Source of the DNA: Actinomycetota bacterium
GTDB lineage: Bacteria; Actinomycetota; Actinomycetes; Nanopelagicales; Nanopelagicaceae
DNA length: 56,252 nucleotides
Direction: 5' to 3'
Assembly (NCBI GenBank): GCA_009698445.1
Contig: WLQG01000004.1
Location: 1 to 56,252, forward strand
Below, in pieces: positions 35,780-46,341 of this stretch. The notes beneath the pieces were generated by a model that saw only the letters and a program-made list of their open reading frames with translations, was not told the origin of the DNA and did not search any database. Numbering within the stretch: the stretch's first letter is position 1; each line of letters opens with the position of its first letter. The position numbers and the translations under genes were made by a program.

Positions 35780-37086
35780 TGAGTACAAATCGCTACATAC
35801 TAAAAGGCGGCAAGATTCTAGGAACCACTCAATCCGATGTACTTATCGCCAATGGTGTTATAGAAAATATCGCACCGACAATTGCAGATGATTCGGCAAC
35901 CACCATGGATGTCACAGGAAGCGTTATCTTGCCGGGCCTAGTGGATTTGCATACGCATCTTCGCGAGCCAGGTCGTGAAGATTCTGAAACTGTACTCTCG
36001 GCCAGCAAAGCTGGCGCCAAAGGTGGTTTTACTGCGCTATCAGCAATGGCAAATACGTCTCCAGTAGCAGATACCGCTGGTGTTGTTGAGCAAGTATTTC
36101 GTTTAGGTCATGAAGCAGGTCTTCTTGATGTGTTCCCAATCGGCGCAGTTACTCAAGGGTTAAAGGGCGAACAACTTTCTGAAATTGGTGCGATGGCTGA
36201 TTCACTTGCACGGGTGCGAGTGTTTAGTGACGATGGTAATTGCGTATTTGATCCATTAGTGATGCGCAGGGCTTTGGAATACATCAAGAAATTTGATGGA
36301 GTAATTGCACAACATGCCCAAGAACCTCGATTGACCGTTGGCGCACAAATGAACGAAGGAAACATAAGTGCCACGCTAGGGCTCAAAGGTTGGCCGGCTA
36401 TCGCCGAGGAAGCAATTATTGCCAGGGATGTTTTGTTAGCAGATCATGTTAAATCGCGATTGCATATATGCCATGTAACGACAGCAGGTGGGGTTGAAAT
36501 CATTCGTTGGGCAAAAGCTCGTGGGATTCAAGTCAGCGCTGAAGTAACTCCGCATCATCTCTTACTCACTGATGAATTAGCGAGGTCGTACGATCCGATT
36601 TTCAAAGTTAATCCGCCGCTTCGTACTACCGCAGATGTTATGGCTCTAAGGGAAGCTTTAGCAGATGGCACAATCGATATCGTTGCAACCGATCACGCAC
36701 CTCATTCTAGTGAAACAAAGGACTGCGAATGGCAAGAAGCATCCTTTGGGATGATTGGCCTTGAAACTGCATTATCAATCGTGGTTAAGACCATGGTTGA
36801 AACTGGTTTATTGGATTGGTCCGGGGTTGCAGATCGCATGTCAAATGCGCCTGCACGAATTGGAAGATATACAGAACAAGGTCGTAATTTACTTGTGGGT
36901 TCTAGGGCACATATCACTGTGATAGATCCAACCAAGGATTGGACAGTAGATCGCGATTTGGTCCTATCTAAGAGTCGCAATACTCCATACCATGGCTACG
37001 AATTACCTGGGTTGGTTACTCATACTTTCTTCGGTGGTCACCCAACTCTTATCAACTCAAAAATTATGGACAAGGCGGCGATGTAA
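35779..37086 (+). CDS. pyrC: Dihydroorotase
   Basis: Type I dihydroorotase of the amidohydrolase superfamily, 435 residues. Metal site DLHTHLREPGREDSETV near 55, the further histidines in FDGVIAQHAQEP near 178 and RLHICHVTTAGGVE near 230, and catalytic aspartate in ATDHAPHSSETKD near 305. Overlaps of one base with pyrB and carA mark a tightly coupled operon. Confidence 0.96.
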   Translation: MSTNRYILKGGKILGTTQSDVLIANGVIENIAPTIADDSATTMDVTGSVILPGLVDLHTHLREPGREDSETVLSASKAGAKGGFTALSAMANTSPVADTAGVVEQVFRLGHEAGLLDVFPIGAVTQGLKGEQLSEIGAMADSLARVRVFSDDGNCVFDPLVMRRALEYIKKFDGVIAQHAQEPRLTVGAQMNEGNISATLGLKGWPAIAEEAIIARDVLLADHVKSRLHICHVTTAGGVEIIRWAKARGIQVSAEVTPHHLLLTDELARSYDPIFKVNPPLRTTADVMALREALADGTIDIVATDHAPHSSETKDCEWQEASFGMIGLETALSIVVKTMVETGLLDWSGVADRMSNAPARIGRYTEQGRNLLVGSRAHITVIDPTKDWTVDRDLVLSKSRNTPYHGYELPGLVTHTFFGGHPTLINSKIMDKAAM

Positions 37087-38201
37087 TGGCAATCGCCTAT
37101 CTTGTTTTAGATGATGGAAGAATTTTTGAAGGTCGTTCTTGGGGTGCAACGGGTCGCACTTTTGGCGAAGCGGTATTTCAAACAGGAATGACCGGATATC
37201 AAGAGACTCTTACTGACCCTTCGTATCACAAGCAAGTGGTTGTCATGACAGCGCCACATATCGGAAATACCGGAATGAATACTCCAGATAATGAATCGTC
37301 GAAAATATGGGTAGCCGGGTACGTTGTACGCAACCCTTCCTCGTTAACCTCAAATTGGCGCGCAGAAACCGATCTTGAATCAGAATTAATTCGACAGGAG
37401 ATTATTGGAATTCAAGGGGTAGATACTCGAGCAATCACGCGACACTTGCGTGATCGTGGTGCGATGCGCGTTGGTATCTTCTCTGATTTAGATTTAACTC
37501 GCGAAGAGATGGTTGTCGAAGTTCGAAAGTCGCCACAAATGGCGGGTGCTTTCTTAGTTAAAGATGTTTCGACTCCTCAAACTTATATTGTTCCTGCAAT
37601 AGGAGAGAAGAAATTTGTTGTTGCAGCTTTGGATTTAGGCATTAAAGCTGCAACGCCAAGAATGCTGTCAGAACGTGGTGTTGAGGTGCACGTAATGCCC
37701 TTTGACACAGTTTTTGAACAGATACAAGAGCTCGATCCAGATGGTGTTTTCTTATCGAACGGTCCTGGCGATCCAGCAACAATGACTGAAACCATTGAAC
37801 TAGTGCGCAAGCTATTGGGTGCACAGATCCCAATTTTTGGAATTTGTTTCGGCCACCAAATCTTAGGACGTGCCCTCGGTTTTGAAACGTACAAACTTGC
37901 CTATGGTCATCGAGGCATCAATCAACCTGTCATCGATAAAAATACCCAAAAAGTGGAAATCACTGCGCACAACCATGGATTTGCATTGAAAGCGCCTACA
38001 GATAATCAGTTCACAACCGTGTATGGACCTGGAGAAGTAACGCATATCAGCCTAAACGATGGAGTTGTAGAAGGTTTGCAACTTCTAGAGGGACGCGCAT
38101 TTTCAGTTCAGTATCATCCAGAAGCTGCTGCTGGTCCACATGATGCGGCTTATCTTTTCGATCGGTTCATCGATCTCATGTCCGCTAAAGTGAGTGCGTA
38201 A
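37086..38201 (+). CDS. carA: Carbamoyl-phosphate synthase small subunit
   Basis: The glutaminase subunit, 371 residues. N-terminal CPSase-small domain ([19 protein letters not shown]), then a class I amidotransferase domain with nucleophile in [15 protein letters not shown] near 257, and the His-Glu pair in [13 protein letters not shown] near 342. It supplies carbamoyl phosphate for both pyrimidines and arginine. One-base overlap with carB. Confidence 0.96.
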   Translation: MAIAYLVLDDGRIFEGRSWGATGRTFGEAVFQTGMTGYQETLTDPSYHKQVVVMTAPHIGNTGMNTPDNESSKIWVAGYVVRNPSSLTSNWRAETDLESELIRQEIIGIQGVDTRAITRHLRDRGAMRVGIFSDLDLTREEMVVEVRKSPQMAGAFLVKDVSTPQTYIVPAIGEKKFVVAALDLGIKAATPRMLSERGVEVHVMPFDTVFEQIQELDPDGVFLSNGPGDPATMTETIELVRKLLGAQIPIFGICFGHQILGRALGFETYKLAYGHRGINQPVIDKNTQKVEITAHNHGFALKAPTDNQFTTVYGPGEVTHISLNDGVVEGLQLLEGRAFSVQYHPEAAAGPHDAAYLFDRFIDLMSAKVSA

Positions 38202-41200
38202 TGCCACTAGATCCTTCGATTAAATCTGTTCTGGTAATTGGTAGTGGACCAATTGTTATCGGGCAGGCATGCGAATTTGATTACTCAGGAACTCAGGCTT
38301 GTCGGGTTCTGCGCGCCGAAGGCATTCGCGTCATTTTAGTCAATTCAAACCCGGCAACGATCATGACTGATCCAGAGTTTGCGGATGCAACCTATATTGA
38401 ACCGATTACACCAGAGATAATTGAGCAAATCATCGCCTTTGAAAAACCCGATGCAGTCCTTGCAACATTGGGCGGACAGACTGCACTGAACGCCGCCATT
38501 GGTCTTTTTGAGCGTGGGACATTAGCTAAATATGGTGTCAAATTGATTGGCGCAGATGTGGATGCAATTCAACGGGGCGAAAATCGGGAATTGTTTCGAG
38601 CCATTGTAGAAAAAGTCGGGGGAGAATCAGCTAAGTCAATTATTTGCCACACGATGGAAGAGATTTTCGCAGCGGTGGTTTCTCTCAATTATCCGGTGGT
38701 TGTTCGACCATCTTTTACAATGGGAGGACTCGGCTCGGGGATCGCATTTAACGAAGAAGAGTTGCGACAAATTGCTGGAGCTGGGCTTCGTCACAGTCCT
38801 ACTTCTGAAGTCTTACTTGAAGAATCGATTCTTGGTTGGAAAGAGTACGAACTTGAGGTTATGCGAGATCGAAAAGATAACGTTGTAATCGTCTGTAGCA
38901 TCGAAAATTTGGATCCCATGGGTGTGCACACCGGTGACTCGATAACTGTTGCACCGGCAATGACGTTAACGGACGTTGAATATCAAAAACTGCGCGACTT
39001 ATCGATGGACATCATCCGAGAAGTTGGCGTAGATACGGGTGGTTGTAATATCCAATTCGCGGTTAATCCCGAAAATGGCCGCATCATCGTGATTGAAATG
39101 AATCCACGTGTTTCTAGATCTAGTGCATTAGCATCAAAAGCCACAGGTTTTCCAATAGCGAAAATTGCCACAAAGTTGGCTATTGGATACACACTAGATG
39201 AAATTCAGAATGACATCACTAAGACAACCCCCGCATCTTTTGAACCAACTCTGGATTATGTAGTAGTTAAAGTTCCGCGCTTTGCCTTTGAAAAATTTTC
39301 CGACGCCGATCCTCGCTTAACCACCACAATGAAAAGTGTTGGCGAGGCGATGGCCATCGGCCGTTCGTTTTCTGAAGCGTTAATGAAGGCTTTGAGATCA
39401 TTGGAACGCAAGGAAGCGATTTTTACCTGGCCTCAGGTTAGTGAACAAGAGAAGCAGAATCTGCTTGTAACAATGAGAATTCCTACTGAATATCGCCTGC
39501 AGCAGGTACAGAAAGCGATGTGGGCAGGCGCGTCAATTGCGGAAGTATTTGCAGCAACTAAAATTGACCCTTGGTATTTGAGGCAGATAGAAATAATCAA
39601 TCAGCAAGCTACAGTAATCACGCAGTGGGGTGAAGTCACGGCTGAAAAACTGCGCGAAGCTAAGGCCAATGGCTTCTCTGATTCCCAAATTGCGCAATTA
39701 CGTGGGTTGAGCGAAGGAGAAATTCGTCGAGATCGACATCATCTAGGTATCCGTCCAGTTTATAAAACTGTTGACACCTGTGCAGCTGAATTTGAAGCGT
39801 TTACGCCGTATCACTATTCAAGCTATGAGGAAGAAAGTGAAGTGAAATCGCGTACAACTCCAGCGGTAATCATTTTAGGCAGTGGGCCAAATCGTATTGG
39901 TCAAGGCATTGAGTTCGATTACTCCTGTGTTCATGCCTCTTTCGTATTGCGCGAAGCAGGTTTTGAAACCATCATGATTAACTGCAATCCTGAAACTGTT
40001 TCTACCGATTATGACACCAGCAATCGTTTATATTTCGAACCTCTTACACTTGAGGATGTAATTGAAGTAGTTCATGCAGAGGTTTTAGCGGGTCCGGTGC
40101 TAGGTGTTATTACTCAGCTGGGAGGACAAACCCCGTTAGGTCTTGCAGCGGGATTGAAGGTCGCCGGCATAACGATTCTTGGAACCAGTCCGGATGCAAT
40201 AAATTTAGCCGAAGAGCGCGGTGCATTTGGAAATATTCTTCAAGAACAAGGGCTCACAGCACCTGAGTTCGGAATGGCTTCATCACAACTCGAAGCTATC
40301 ACTATCGCCCAGCGCATAGGTTACCCAGTGCTAGTCCGTCCATCATTTGTTCTCGGTGGACGAGGCATGGAAATTGTTTACGACGATGCCTCACTTGGCG
40401 GATTTATCACGCGCGCAACCGATATCACTCCAGATCATCCAGTCTTAGTTGATCGTTTCTTAGATAGTGCGATTGAGATTGATGTGGATGCACTCTTTGA
40501 TGGTGCAGAGCTTTTCCTAGGTGGGGTTATGGAACATATTGAGGAAGCGGGTATTCATAGCGGGGACAGTGCGTGTGTTTTACCAACTATGACAGTAACG
40601 CCTGCTCAATTATTGGAAATTCGTAATGCAACTGAAAAAATTGCACGTGGTGTGGGAGTGCGCGGATTAATCAATATTCAGTTCGCGATTGCTGATGCGA
40701 AACTTTATGTACTCGAGGCTAATCCACGTGCATCACGAACAGTTCCATTTGTAAGTAAGTCAACTGGCGTCCCCCTTGCAAAAGCCGCAGCACGAATCTC
40801 GGTGGGTGCAACAATCGCGGAACTGCGCAGTGAGAATTTGTTGCCCTCTGCTGGAGATGGAGTGGCAAAGGGAGTCTCAGTGAAAGAGGCGGTCCTTCCG
40901 TGGAACCGATTCCGTCGTACCGATGGACGCGGTGTCGATGCGGTACTTGGACCAGAGATGCGTTCAACTGGTGAAGTCATGGGAATCTCACCTACGTTTG
41001 GTGAATCGTATGCAAAAAGCCAGATTGCAGCCTTTGGTCCATTGCCTAAATCAGGGACAGTTTTTATATCTCTGGCCGATAAAAATAAGGATGCAGGCGT
41101 GCAAGCCGCCCTTGGTCTTCAACAATGTGGTTTTAGAATTTTGGCCACGGAGGGAACAGCAGCATTTCTAAACAGCCATGGCGTAACGTGCGTTACTGTT

Positions 41201-41461
41201 CGAAAGAATTCTGAAGGAACGGGTCCACTGGGGGAGCGAACAATCGTTGACATCATCAATTCAGGCGATATTGATTTAGTAATCAATACGCCAGTCGGCC
41301 GTGGCACTAGGCAAGATGGTTGGCTGATTCGGACTGCCGCAGTTCAACGTTCAATTCCGATTATCACGACAACCGCGGGTTTTAACGCAGCCGTTGAAGG
41401 AATTCGTTTCTTGCAAAATAGTGAGCTTTCAATTAAATCGATTCAAAAGTGGTTGGCTTAG
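38201..41461 (+). CDS. carB: Carbamoyl-phosphate synthase large subunit
   Basis: 1086 residues, full length and intact. Two homologous ATP-grasp halves: the first starts [26 protein letters not shown] near 10, the second at [20 protein letters not shown] near 560. Each has its [14 protein letters not shown] / [17 protein letters not shown] loop. The C-terminal MGS-like allosteric domain (about 945-1086) contains [12 protein letters not shown]. Both ATP sites look complete. Confidence 0.97.
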   Translation: MPLDPSIKSVLVIGSGPIVIGQACEFDYSGTQACRVLRAEGIRVILVNSNPATIMTDPEFADATYIEPITPEIIEQIIAFEKPDAVLATLGGQTALNAAIGLFERGTLAKYGVKLIGADVDAIQRGENRELFRAIVEKVGGESAKSIICHTMEEIFAAVVSLNYPVVVRPSFTMGGLGSGIAFNEEELRQIAGAGLRHSPTSEVLLEESILGWKEYELEVMRDRKDNVVIVCSIENLDPMGVHTGDSITVAPAMTLTDVEYQKLRDLSMDIIREVGVDTGGCNIQFAVNPENGRIIVIEMNPRVSRSSALASKATGFPIAKIATKLAIGYTLDEIQNDITKTTPASFEPTLDYVVVKVPRFAFEKFSDADPRLTTTMKSVGEAMAIGRSFSEALMKALRSLERKEAIFTWPQVSEQEKQNLLVTMRIPTEYRLQQVQKAMWAGASIAEVFAATKIDPWYLRQIEIINQQATVITQWGEVTAEKLREAKANGFSDSQIAQLRGLSEGEIRRDRHHLGIRPVYKTVDTCAAEFEAFTPYHYSSYEEESEVKSRTTPAVIILGSGPNRIGQGIEFDYSCVHASFVLREAGFETIMINCNPETVSTDYDTSNRLYFEPLTLEDVIEVVHAEVLAGPVLGVITQLGGQTPLGLAAGLKVAGITILGTSPDAINLAEERGAFGNILQEQGLTAPEFGMASSQLEAITIAQRIGYPVLVRPSFVLGGRGMEIVYDDASLGGFITRATDITPDHPVLVDRFLDSAIEIDVDALFDGAELFLGGVMEHIEEAGIHSGDSACVLPTMTVTPAQLLEIRNATEKIARGVGVRGLINIQFAIADAKLYVLEANPRASRTVPFVSKSTGVPLAKAAARISVGATIAELRSENLLPSAGDGVAKGVSVKEAVLPWNRFRRTDGRGVDAVLGPEMRSTGEVMGISPTFGESYAKSQIAAFGPLPKSGTVFISLADKNKDAGVQAALGLQQCGFRILATEGTAAFLNSHGVTCVTVRKNSEGTGPLGERTIVDIINSGDIDLVINTPVGRGTRQDGWLIRTAAVQRSIPIITTTAGFNAAVEGIRFLQNSELSIKSIQKWLA

Positions 41462-41462
41462 C

Positions 41463-42299
41463 ATGTCGACGATCAACAAAAACGCCGCACAAATAATTGC
41501 AACAGTTGTCAGTAACAAACGTGTTGGTCAATACCATCAACTCATCATTAATATCGGTGATCTATCTGCGTTATGTAAACCCGGTAATTTCGTAGCAATA
41601 AATGTCGGTGGTGAGAACTCTAGAATGATTTTGAGACGTGCATTTGCTATTTCCCGAGTGTCCACAAATTCAATTTCGGGTGGAACTATGGAGTTGATAG
41701 TTGCTCCGCACGGTCAAGGCAGCAAATGGTTGTGTTCACAAAATGAAGGCGCGGCTCTGGATATCGTCGTTCCATTAGGTACGGCATTTGGAATTCCAAC
41801 GGAACCAGTACAAGTACTTCTTGTTGGTGGGGGCTATGGTTCGGCGCCCTTGTTTGGCTTAGCTGAAGTTCTCAACGCTAAGGGCTGCCGAGTGGATATG
41901 TTGTTAGGGGCAAGCACAGCGTCGAAAATATATGCACCAATGGAAGGTAAGAGAGCAGTCAACTCCCTACGCATATATACCGAAGATGGGTCAATGGGTC
42001 AAAGTGGGCGAGTAACTGAACCTATTAAGGCCCTGATTGATGATATGAATATTGCAGTCATTTATTCATGTGGACCTATGGCGATGCTCTCAGCAATTGA
42101 TGAAATTACTAGAGGCACCCACGTAGTTCATCAGTGTGCAGTCGAAGAATCAATGGCATGCGGCATTGGCATCTGTATGACGTGCGTACTACCTGTTGCC
42201 GATGATGCAGGCAATATTTCGATGCTGCGATCATGTATTGATGGACCTGTTATGGACGGTTCCTATGTTCAATGGGACAAAGTTGGTGAAGTTCTGTGA
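41463..42299 (+). CDS. pyrK: Dihydroorotate dehydrogenase electron transfer subunit
   Basis: A ferredoxin-reductase-like subunit of 278 residues that passes electrons from PyrD to NAD. FAD domain (RRAFAISRVS near 59), NAD-binding GGGYGSAPLFGLAE near 122, and a C-terminal [2Fe-2S] cluster with cysteines in ACGIGICMTC near 236-245 plus one in LRSCIDGPV. ATG 41463 is chosen; the longer open frame overlaps carB. It overlaps pyrD by four bases, so the pair is a class 1B enzyme. Confidence 0.92.
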   Translation: MSTINKNAAQIIATVVSNKRVGQYHQLIINIGDLSALCKPGNFVAINVGGENSRMILRRAFAISRVSTNSISGGTMELIVAPHGQGSKWLCSQNEGAALDIVVPLGTAFGIPTEPVQVLLVGGGYGSAPLFGLAEVLNAKGCRVDMLLGASTASKIYAPMEGKRAVNSLRIYTEDGSMGQSGRVTEPIKALIDDMNIAVIYSCGPMAMLSAIDEITRGTHVVHQCAVEESMACGIGICMTCVLPVADDAGNISMLRSCIDGPVMDGSYVQWDKVGEVL

Positions 42300-43243
42300 C
42301 CGCTCTGGATTTTTCAACGACCTTAGGTAATGCGTGGTTTCCGGCACCAACTTTCACAGCAAGTGGTTGCGCCAGTTCTGGTCGTGAACTCGCACAGTTC
42401 TTTGATCTTAAGGATATGGGCGCCGTTGTAACAAAATCTGTGATGATGAAAGCTCGCACTGGGCGTCCTACTCCACGTATGGCAGAAACTCCCAGTGGAA
42501 TGCTTAATTCAATTGGCTTACAGGGTCCTGGTATTGATGCATTTTTAGCTAAAGATATTCCATATTTAGTTGAGCAAAAGGCGCGAATTATTGTTTCTAT
42601 TGCGGGGGAAACTGTCGAAGAATATTCGACACTTGCCCGCAAATTACGATCAGTGTCTGGGATTAGTGCAATCGAGGTAAATATCTCGTGTCCGAACGTA
42701 GAAAATCGTGGCTTGGTTTTTGCGTGCGATCCTGAAGCTTCTCGTCGAGTTATAGATGGAGTTCGACGCACTATTGGTGGGGAACTTCCAATAATTGCCA
42801 AACTATCACCCGATGTAACTGACCTTGTGTCGATTGCGCGTGGAGTTGTTGAGGCAGGTGCAGATGGACTCGCACTGATCAATACTGTTCTGGGAATGGT
42901 TATCAATCTTGAATCTATGCGACCACATTTGGGTGGTAAAACAGGTGGGTTATCTGGTCCAGCCATTAGGCCAATTGCTGTCCGTGCGATTTACCAAGTA
43001 CATGCAGCTATGCCGCAAGTTCCAATTCTTGGAATGGGTGGAGTTGCCTCTGGCCGTGATGCGCTAGAAATGATTGCAGCTGGAGCCAGTGGTGTATCTA
43101 TTGGCACGGCTAGTTTTGGAAATCCAACTGCAATTATGTCTATACAAAATGAGTTAAAAGATTTGATAGTTGCGAAGGGTTTCACTTCTTTGCGTCAAGT
43201 TATTGGTTATGCGCACAGACCAGATGAGGTTACTAATGATTAA
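42296..43243 (+). CDS. pyrD: Dihydroorotate dehydrogenase catalytic subunit (class 1B)
   Basis: FMN enzyme of 315 residues oxidising dihydroorotate. NISCPNVENRG near 126 has the class 1 catalytic cysteine; the FMN phosphate site is in GMGGVASGRDALEMIAAGAS near 242. Cysteine rather than serine as base and the neighbouring pyrK identify the NAD-linked 1B form, not the quinone-linked class 2 form. It overlaps pyrF by eight bases. Confidence 0.93.
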   Translation: MTALDFSTTLGNAWFPAPTFTASGCASSGRELAQFFDLKDMGAVVTKSVMMKARTGRPTPRMAETPSGMLNSIGLQGPGIDAFLAKDIPYLVEQKARIIVSIAGETVEEYSTLARKLRSVSGISAIEVNISCPNVENRGLVFACDPEASRRVIDGVRRTIGGELPIIAKLSPDVTDLVSIARGVVEAGADGLALINTVLGMVINLESMRPHLGGKTGGLSGPAIRPIAVRAIYQVHAAMPQVPILGMGGVASGRDALEMIAAGASGVSIGTASFGNPTAIMSIQNELKDLIVAKGFTSLRQVIGYAHRPDEVTND

Positions 43244-43943
43244 GAGCGCACCAATTGTTCTTGCCGTTGATACCAACGACCTCGAGACGGCTAAGCAATG
43301 GGTGAGCGCGACCGATGGTGTTATTTCTGTCGTTAAATTGGGATTAGAGTTTTACTTAAACTTCGGAACAGATGGAGTAAAAGCAATCGCAGATAGTTGT
43401 CAGACAGATATCTTTCTTGACTTAAAACTTCACGACATTCCGCACACAGTTGCCGGCGCAGCTCGAGCCGTTAGCAATCTTCGTCCGAAATTTTTAACAG
43501 TACACGCTAGCGGAGGAAGTGCGATGGTTGCCGCTGCAGTAGAAGCGATGCCTTCCACTCAAATAACTGGCGTCACGATTTTGACCTCACTGTCTGAAAA
43601 TGATGTCGAAGCAATTGGTTTTAGATCCCATGCGTTGGATTCAGCTGTGGGTCTCGCCACAATTGCTGTTAATGGTGGGGCACGTGCGATTGTTTGTTCA
43701 CCTCTTGAAATTCTGGCAATAAGAGAAGTTGTGGGGAGTGAAGTAACAATCATTACTCCAGGAGTGCGTCCAAAGGATGTGGCTGCCAACGATGATCAAG
43801 TGCGGACTATGACTCCCCGTGAAGCAATTGACCGTGGAGCAAATTTGGTCGTTATTGGCCGTCCAATCACTGCCAGTTTTGCTCAAGGCAGCGCTGCGAT
43901 GCGTGAGCGAGCTATAGAAATAGCCGAACACATTCTTAACTAG
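43236..43943 (+). CDS. pyrF: Orotidine 5'-phosphate decarboxylase
   Basis: The final step to UMP, 235 residues. The catalytic Asp-Lys tetrad is in IFLDLKLHDIPHTV near 61-74; VTILTSLSENDVEAIG near 114, and ITPGVRPKDVAANDDQVR near 172-189, then VVIGRPITAS near 204. This is the short bacterial group close to E. coli PyrF. ATG 43236 is chosen because it gives the family N-terminus; an extended frame runs back into pyrD. Last gene of the pyr operon; orotate phosphoribosyltransferase (pyrE) is not in the window. Confidence 0.95.
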   Translation: MIKSAPIVLAVDTNDLETAKQWVSATDGVISVVKLGLEFYLNFGTDGVKAIADSCQTDIFLDLKLHDIPHTVAGAARAVSNLRPKFLTVHASGGSAMVAAAVEAMPSTQITGVTILTSLSENDVEAIGFRSHALDSAVGLATIAVNGGARAIVCSPLEILAIREVVGSEVTIITPGVRPKDVAANDDQVRTMTPREAIDRGANLVVIGRPITASFAQGSAAMRERAIEIAEHILN

Positions 43944-43957
43944 GCAGACAAGGGCGT

Positions 43958-43963
43958 TAGATT
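43958..43963 (+). promoter_or_regulatory. -10 element TAGATT for leaderless mIHF-gmk
   Basis: TAGATT, six bases (AAGGCC), then ATG 43970. It lies in the 26-base gap after pyrF and would uncouple the fusion gene from the pyr operon. Confidence 0.55.
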
Positions 43964-43969
43964 AAGGCC

Positions 43970-44842
43970 ATGGGCTCACCTCCTCAATTATCTGCCGAGC
44001 AGCGAAGCGCTGCGTTAGCAAAGGCCGCTCACGCTAGAAAACGCAGGGCAGAAATAAAAACTAAAATTAAGAACGGCGATTTTTCAATAGATGCGGTTTT
44101 GGAACTTGCACACACGGATGAAGCGATTGCAAAAATGAGGGTACGAGAACTATTGGAAGCCCTTTCTGGCGTCGGAAAAGTGCGAGCGCAGAACCTTATG
44201 GAGCGATTTAATATCTCACCAACGCGTAGAATCGCAGGTCTTGGACGTCATCAGATTAAGGAATTGCGTAACGAATTCATGAAATCTTCACATGCAGTAC
44301 GACCTGGAAAACTCATAGTTCTTTCAGGTCCTGGGGGAGTTGGCAAAAGTACAGTTGCTGCCTTACTCCGAAAATCGGGAGATTTTTGGGTAAGCGTTTC
44401 CGCAACTACGCGCCAACCAAGAGCTAACGAACTCAACGGAGTTGATTATTTCTTTATCTCAGTTGCCGAATTTGATCTCAGAGTTAAAGAAGATGAATTT
44501 TTAGAATGGGCCGAATTTGCGGGCAATCGCTACGGAACGCCAAGTGTAGAAGTTAAGGATGCATTACTGCGTGGAGAGAATGTGTTGCTAGAAATCGAAA
44601 TAGATGGCGCACGACAGGTCAAAGCTCACCTTCCAGCAGCGATATTGGTATTTCTTGAACCTCCTTCATGGGAAGAACTTGTAGCGCGGCTTGAAGGCAG
44701 AGGAACCGATGATCCCGAAAGAAGGGCTCACAGGTTGCAGCTAGCCCAAGAGGAGCTTGCCGCAGCCTCATTTTTCGACCATGTCATCGTAAATGACTCG
44801 GTCGAACGTGTTGTTTCACAACTGGTAGCATTGGCCTCTTGA
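43970..44842 (+). CDS. gmk: mIHF-guanylate kinase fusion protein
   Basis: One uninterrupted frame of 290 residues joins two proteins. Residues 1-103 match actinobacterial integration host factor (mIHF): [20 protein letters not shown], then the DNA-binding helix-turn region [18 protein letters not shown] (65-82). Residues 112-285 are a complete guanylate kinase: P-loop GPGGVGKST (120-128), GMP site [32 protein letters not shown], and the lid RGTDDPERR. In Mycobacterium (Rv1388-Rv1389) and Streptomyces these are adjacent separate genes. Residue 104 is a methionine (ATG 44279) that could start a free kinase, but an AAGGA 17 bases upstream is too far for a good site. The gene has its own leaderless-type promoter. 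Confidence 0.9.
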   Translation: MGSPPQLSAEQRSAALAKAAHARKRRAEIKTKIKNGDFSIDAVLELAHTDEAIAKMRVRELLEALSGVGKVRAQNLMERFNISPTRRIAGLGRHQIKELRNEFMKSSHAVRPGKLIVLSGPGGVGKSTVAALLRKSGDFWVSVSATTRQPRANELNGVDYFFISVAEFDLRVKEDEFLEWAEFAGNRYGTPSVEVKDALLRGENVLLEIEIDGARQVKAHLPAAILVFLEPPSWEELVARLEGRGTDDPERRAHRLQLAQEELAAASFFDHVIVNDSVERVVSQLVALAS

Positions 44843-44870
44843 GTCCGCAGACGGGTTCTTCACAGCACAC

Positions 44871-44876
44871 TAGATT
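44871..44876 (+). promoter_or_regulatory. Candidate -10 TAGATT for rpoZ
   Basis: TAGATT with a start near 44883 would give a leader of about ten bases before ATG 44893. This also argues for the shorter rpoZ frame. Confidence 0.35.
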
Positions 44877-44892
44877 TGAGCGGGGTAGACAC

Positions 44893-45141
44893 ATGGATGG
44901 CATTACAAATCCACCTATTGATGAACTTTTAGATAAGGCTGGCTCTAAGTACAGCCTTGTTTTATATGCAGCAAAGCGCGCGCGTCAGATCAATGCTTAC
45001 TACTCACAACTTGGTGAAGGTCTACTTGAATATGTAGGACCACTTGTTGAGACACATGTTCATGAGAAGCCACTTTCAATCGCACTTCGCGAAATCAATG
45101 AAGGCTTGCTCACGATTGAAAATCTAGAACCTACTGCTTAA
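44893..45141 (+). CDS. rpoZ: RNA polymerase omega subunit
   Basis: 82 residues. [18 protein letters not shown] at the start and [19 protein letters not shown] near 24-42 are almost identical in pattern to mycobacterial omega, followed by LEYVGPLVE and [11 protein letters not shown]. It helps assemble RNA polymerase and may carry ppGpp sensitivity. ATG 44893 with GGGGTAG upstream is preferred; a TTG at 44839 overlapping the gmk stop would add 18 residues, and some actinobacterial omegas do have a longer N-terminus. Confidence 0.93.
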   Translation: MDGITNPPIDELLDKAGSKYSLVLYAAKRARQINAYYSQLGEGLLEYVGPLVETHVHEKPLSIALREINEGLLTIENLEPTA

Positions 45142-45152
45142 TAGGTAACTGT

Positions 45153-46337
45153 ATGAGCGCCACTAACCGCGAGGTTATTCTCGGTATTGGCGCAGGCATT
45201 GCTGCATATAAATCTGCCGATGTGTTACGCCGACTTCAAGATCGAGGTTTCGGAGTCACTGTTGTGCCCACTCCAAGCTCTCTGAATTTTGTGGGTGCTG
45301 CAACATGGGAGGCTCTTTCACATCGTGCCGTCACAACGCAAGTGTGGGAAAAAGTGGAAGACGTACGCCATATTTCATTGGCGAAAGAGGCAGATTATTT
45401 TCTTATTGCCCCAGCTACAGCAGATTTGATTGCACGACTTGCTGGCGGTCGTGCTGATGACCTGCTCACCAATCTTGTGCTTGCTAGCGATGTACCAAAA
45501 ATGATTGTTCCTGCGATGCATCCCTCGATGTGGCTAGATGCTGCGACTGTTGCCAATGTTGCAACATTGCGGGCCCGCGGATTTTATGTCATGGAACCTG
45601 AGACCGGTCGACTTACTGGTTCCGATTCCGGACAGGGCCGTTTTCCAGAGACCATGTCCATTGTTAACGAATTTCTAACTGTGACAGGGGTTCATCGTGA
45701 TCTCGAAGGCAAAAAAATCATTGTTACCGCTGGCGGCACACGCGAGGCTATCGATCCGGTTCGTTTCATCGGAAATAGATCTTCAGGTAAGCAAGGAATT
45801 TCTGTGGTAAAGGCCGCAGTAAAACGGGGAGCGCAAGTCCATCTGATTGCAGCAAATGTTGAAATCGAAAATCTTGATGGAGTCCAAATTACTCATGTTG
45901 TAACCGCGGCTCAAATGCTGCAGGCATTGGAATCATCATTTGGTGCTTGCGACATCCTTGTGATGAGTGCCGCAGTGGCAGACGCTAAGCCTGTTGTATC
46001 TGCCAACGAGAAAATTAAGAAAGCCGAATTCACTTCGATTGAGTTAGAGGAAAACCCTGATCTCCTAGCAACTCTTGCCCCCCTGAAAAAAACTCAAATT
46101 GTCGTTGGTTTTGCCGCAGAGACACAAAATCTCATTGCATCTGCTGCTTCAAAATTGCAGAAAAAGGGCCTAGATCTCATCTATGTCAACGATGTTTCAG
46201 GTGGCGCTATATTTGGTTCGGACGAGACTGAGGGCACGATTCTGCTCCGTAATGGGGATCAAGTTCACGTTTCACGCCAAAGAAAAGACACGCTAGCCAA
46301 TATTCTCCTCGATTACGCTCTCAAGCAGTTAGGTTAG
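45153..46337 (+). CDS. coaBC: Bifunctional phosphopantothenoylcysteine decarboxylase/phosphopantothenate-cysteine ligase
   Basis: Two successive coenzyme A steps in a 394-residue fusion. The N-terminal CoaC flavoprotein has [20 protein letters not shown], the catalytic histidine in [13 protein letters not shown] near 73, and [10 protein letters not shown] with the flavin/substrate loop. The C-terminal CoaB has [20 protein letters not shown] near 190 and [19 protein letters not shown] near 287. The order rpoZ-coaBC-metK-priA is conserved in Actinobacteria. Confidence 0.96.
   Translation: MSATNREVILGIGAGIAAYKSADVLRRLQDRGFGVTVVPTPSSLNFVGAATWEALSHRAVTTQVWEKVEDVRHISLAKEADYFLIAPATADLIARLAGGRADDLLTNLVLASDVPKMIVPAMHPSMWLDAATVANVATLRARGFYVMEPETGRLTGSDSGQGRFPETMSIVNEFLTVTGVHRDLEGKKIIVTAGGTREAIDPVRFIGNRSSGKQGISVVKAAVKRGAQVHLIAANVEIENLDGVQITHVVTAAQMLQALESSFGACDILVMSAAVADAKPVVSANEKIKKAEFTSIELEENPDLLATLAPLKKTQIVVGFAAETQNLIASAASKLQKKGLDLIYVNDVSGGAIFGSDETEGTILLRNGDQVHVSRQRKDTLANILLDYALKQLG
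46330..46335 (+). promoter_or_regulatory. -10 element TAGGTT for metK
   Basis: TAGGTT, six bases (AGGACA), then ATG 46342. The spacer also contains AGGA, so leadered translation from an upstream transcript is possible as well. Confidence 0.45.
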
Positions 46338-46341
46338 GACA

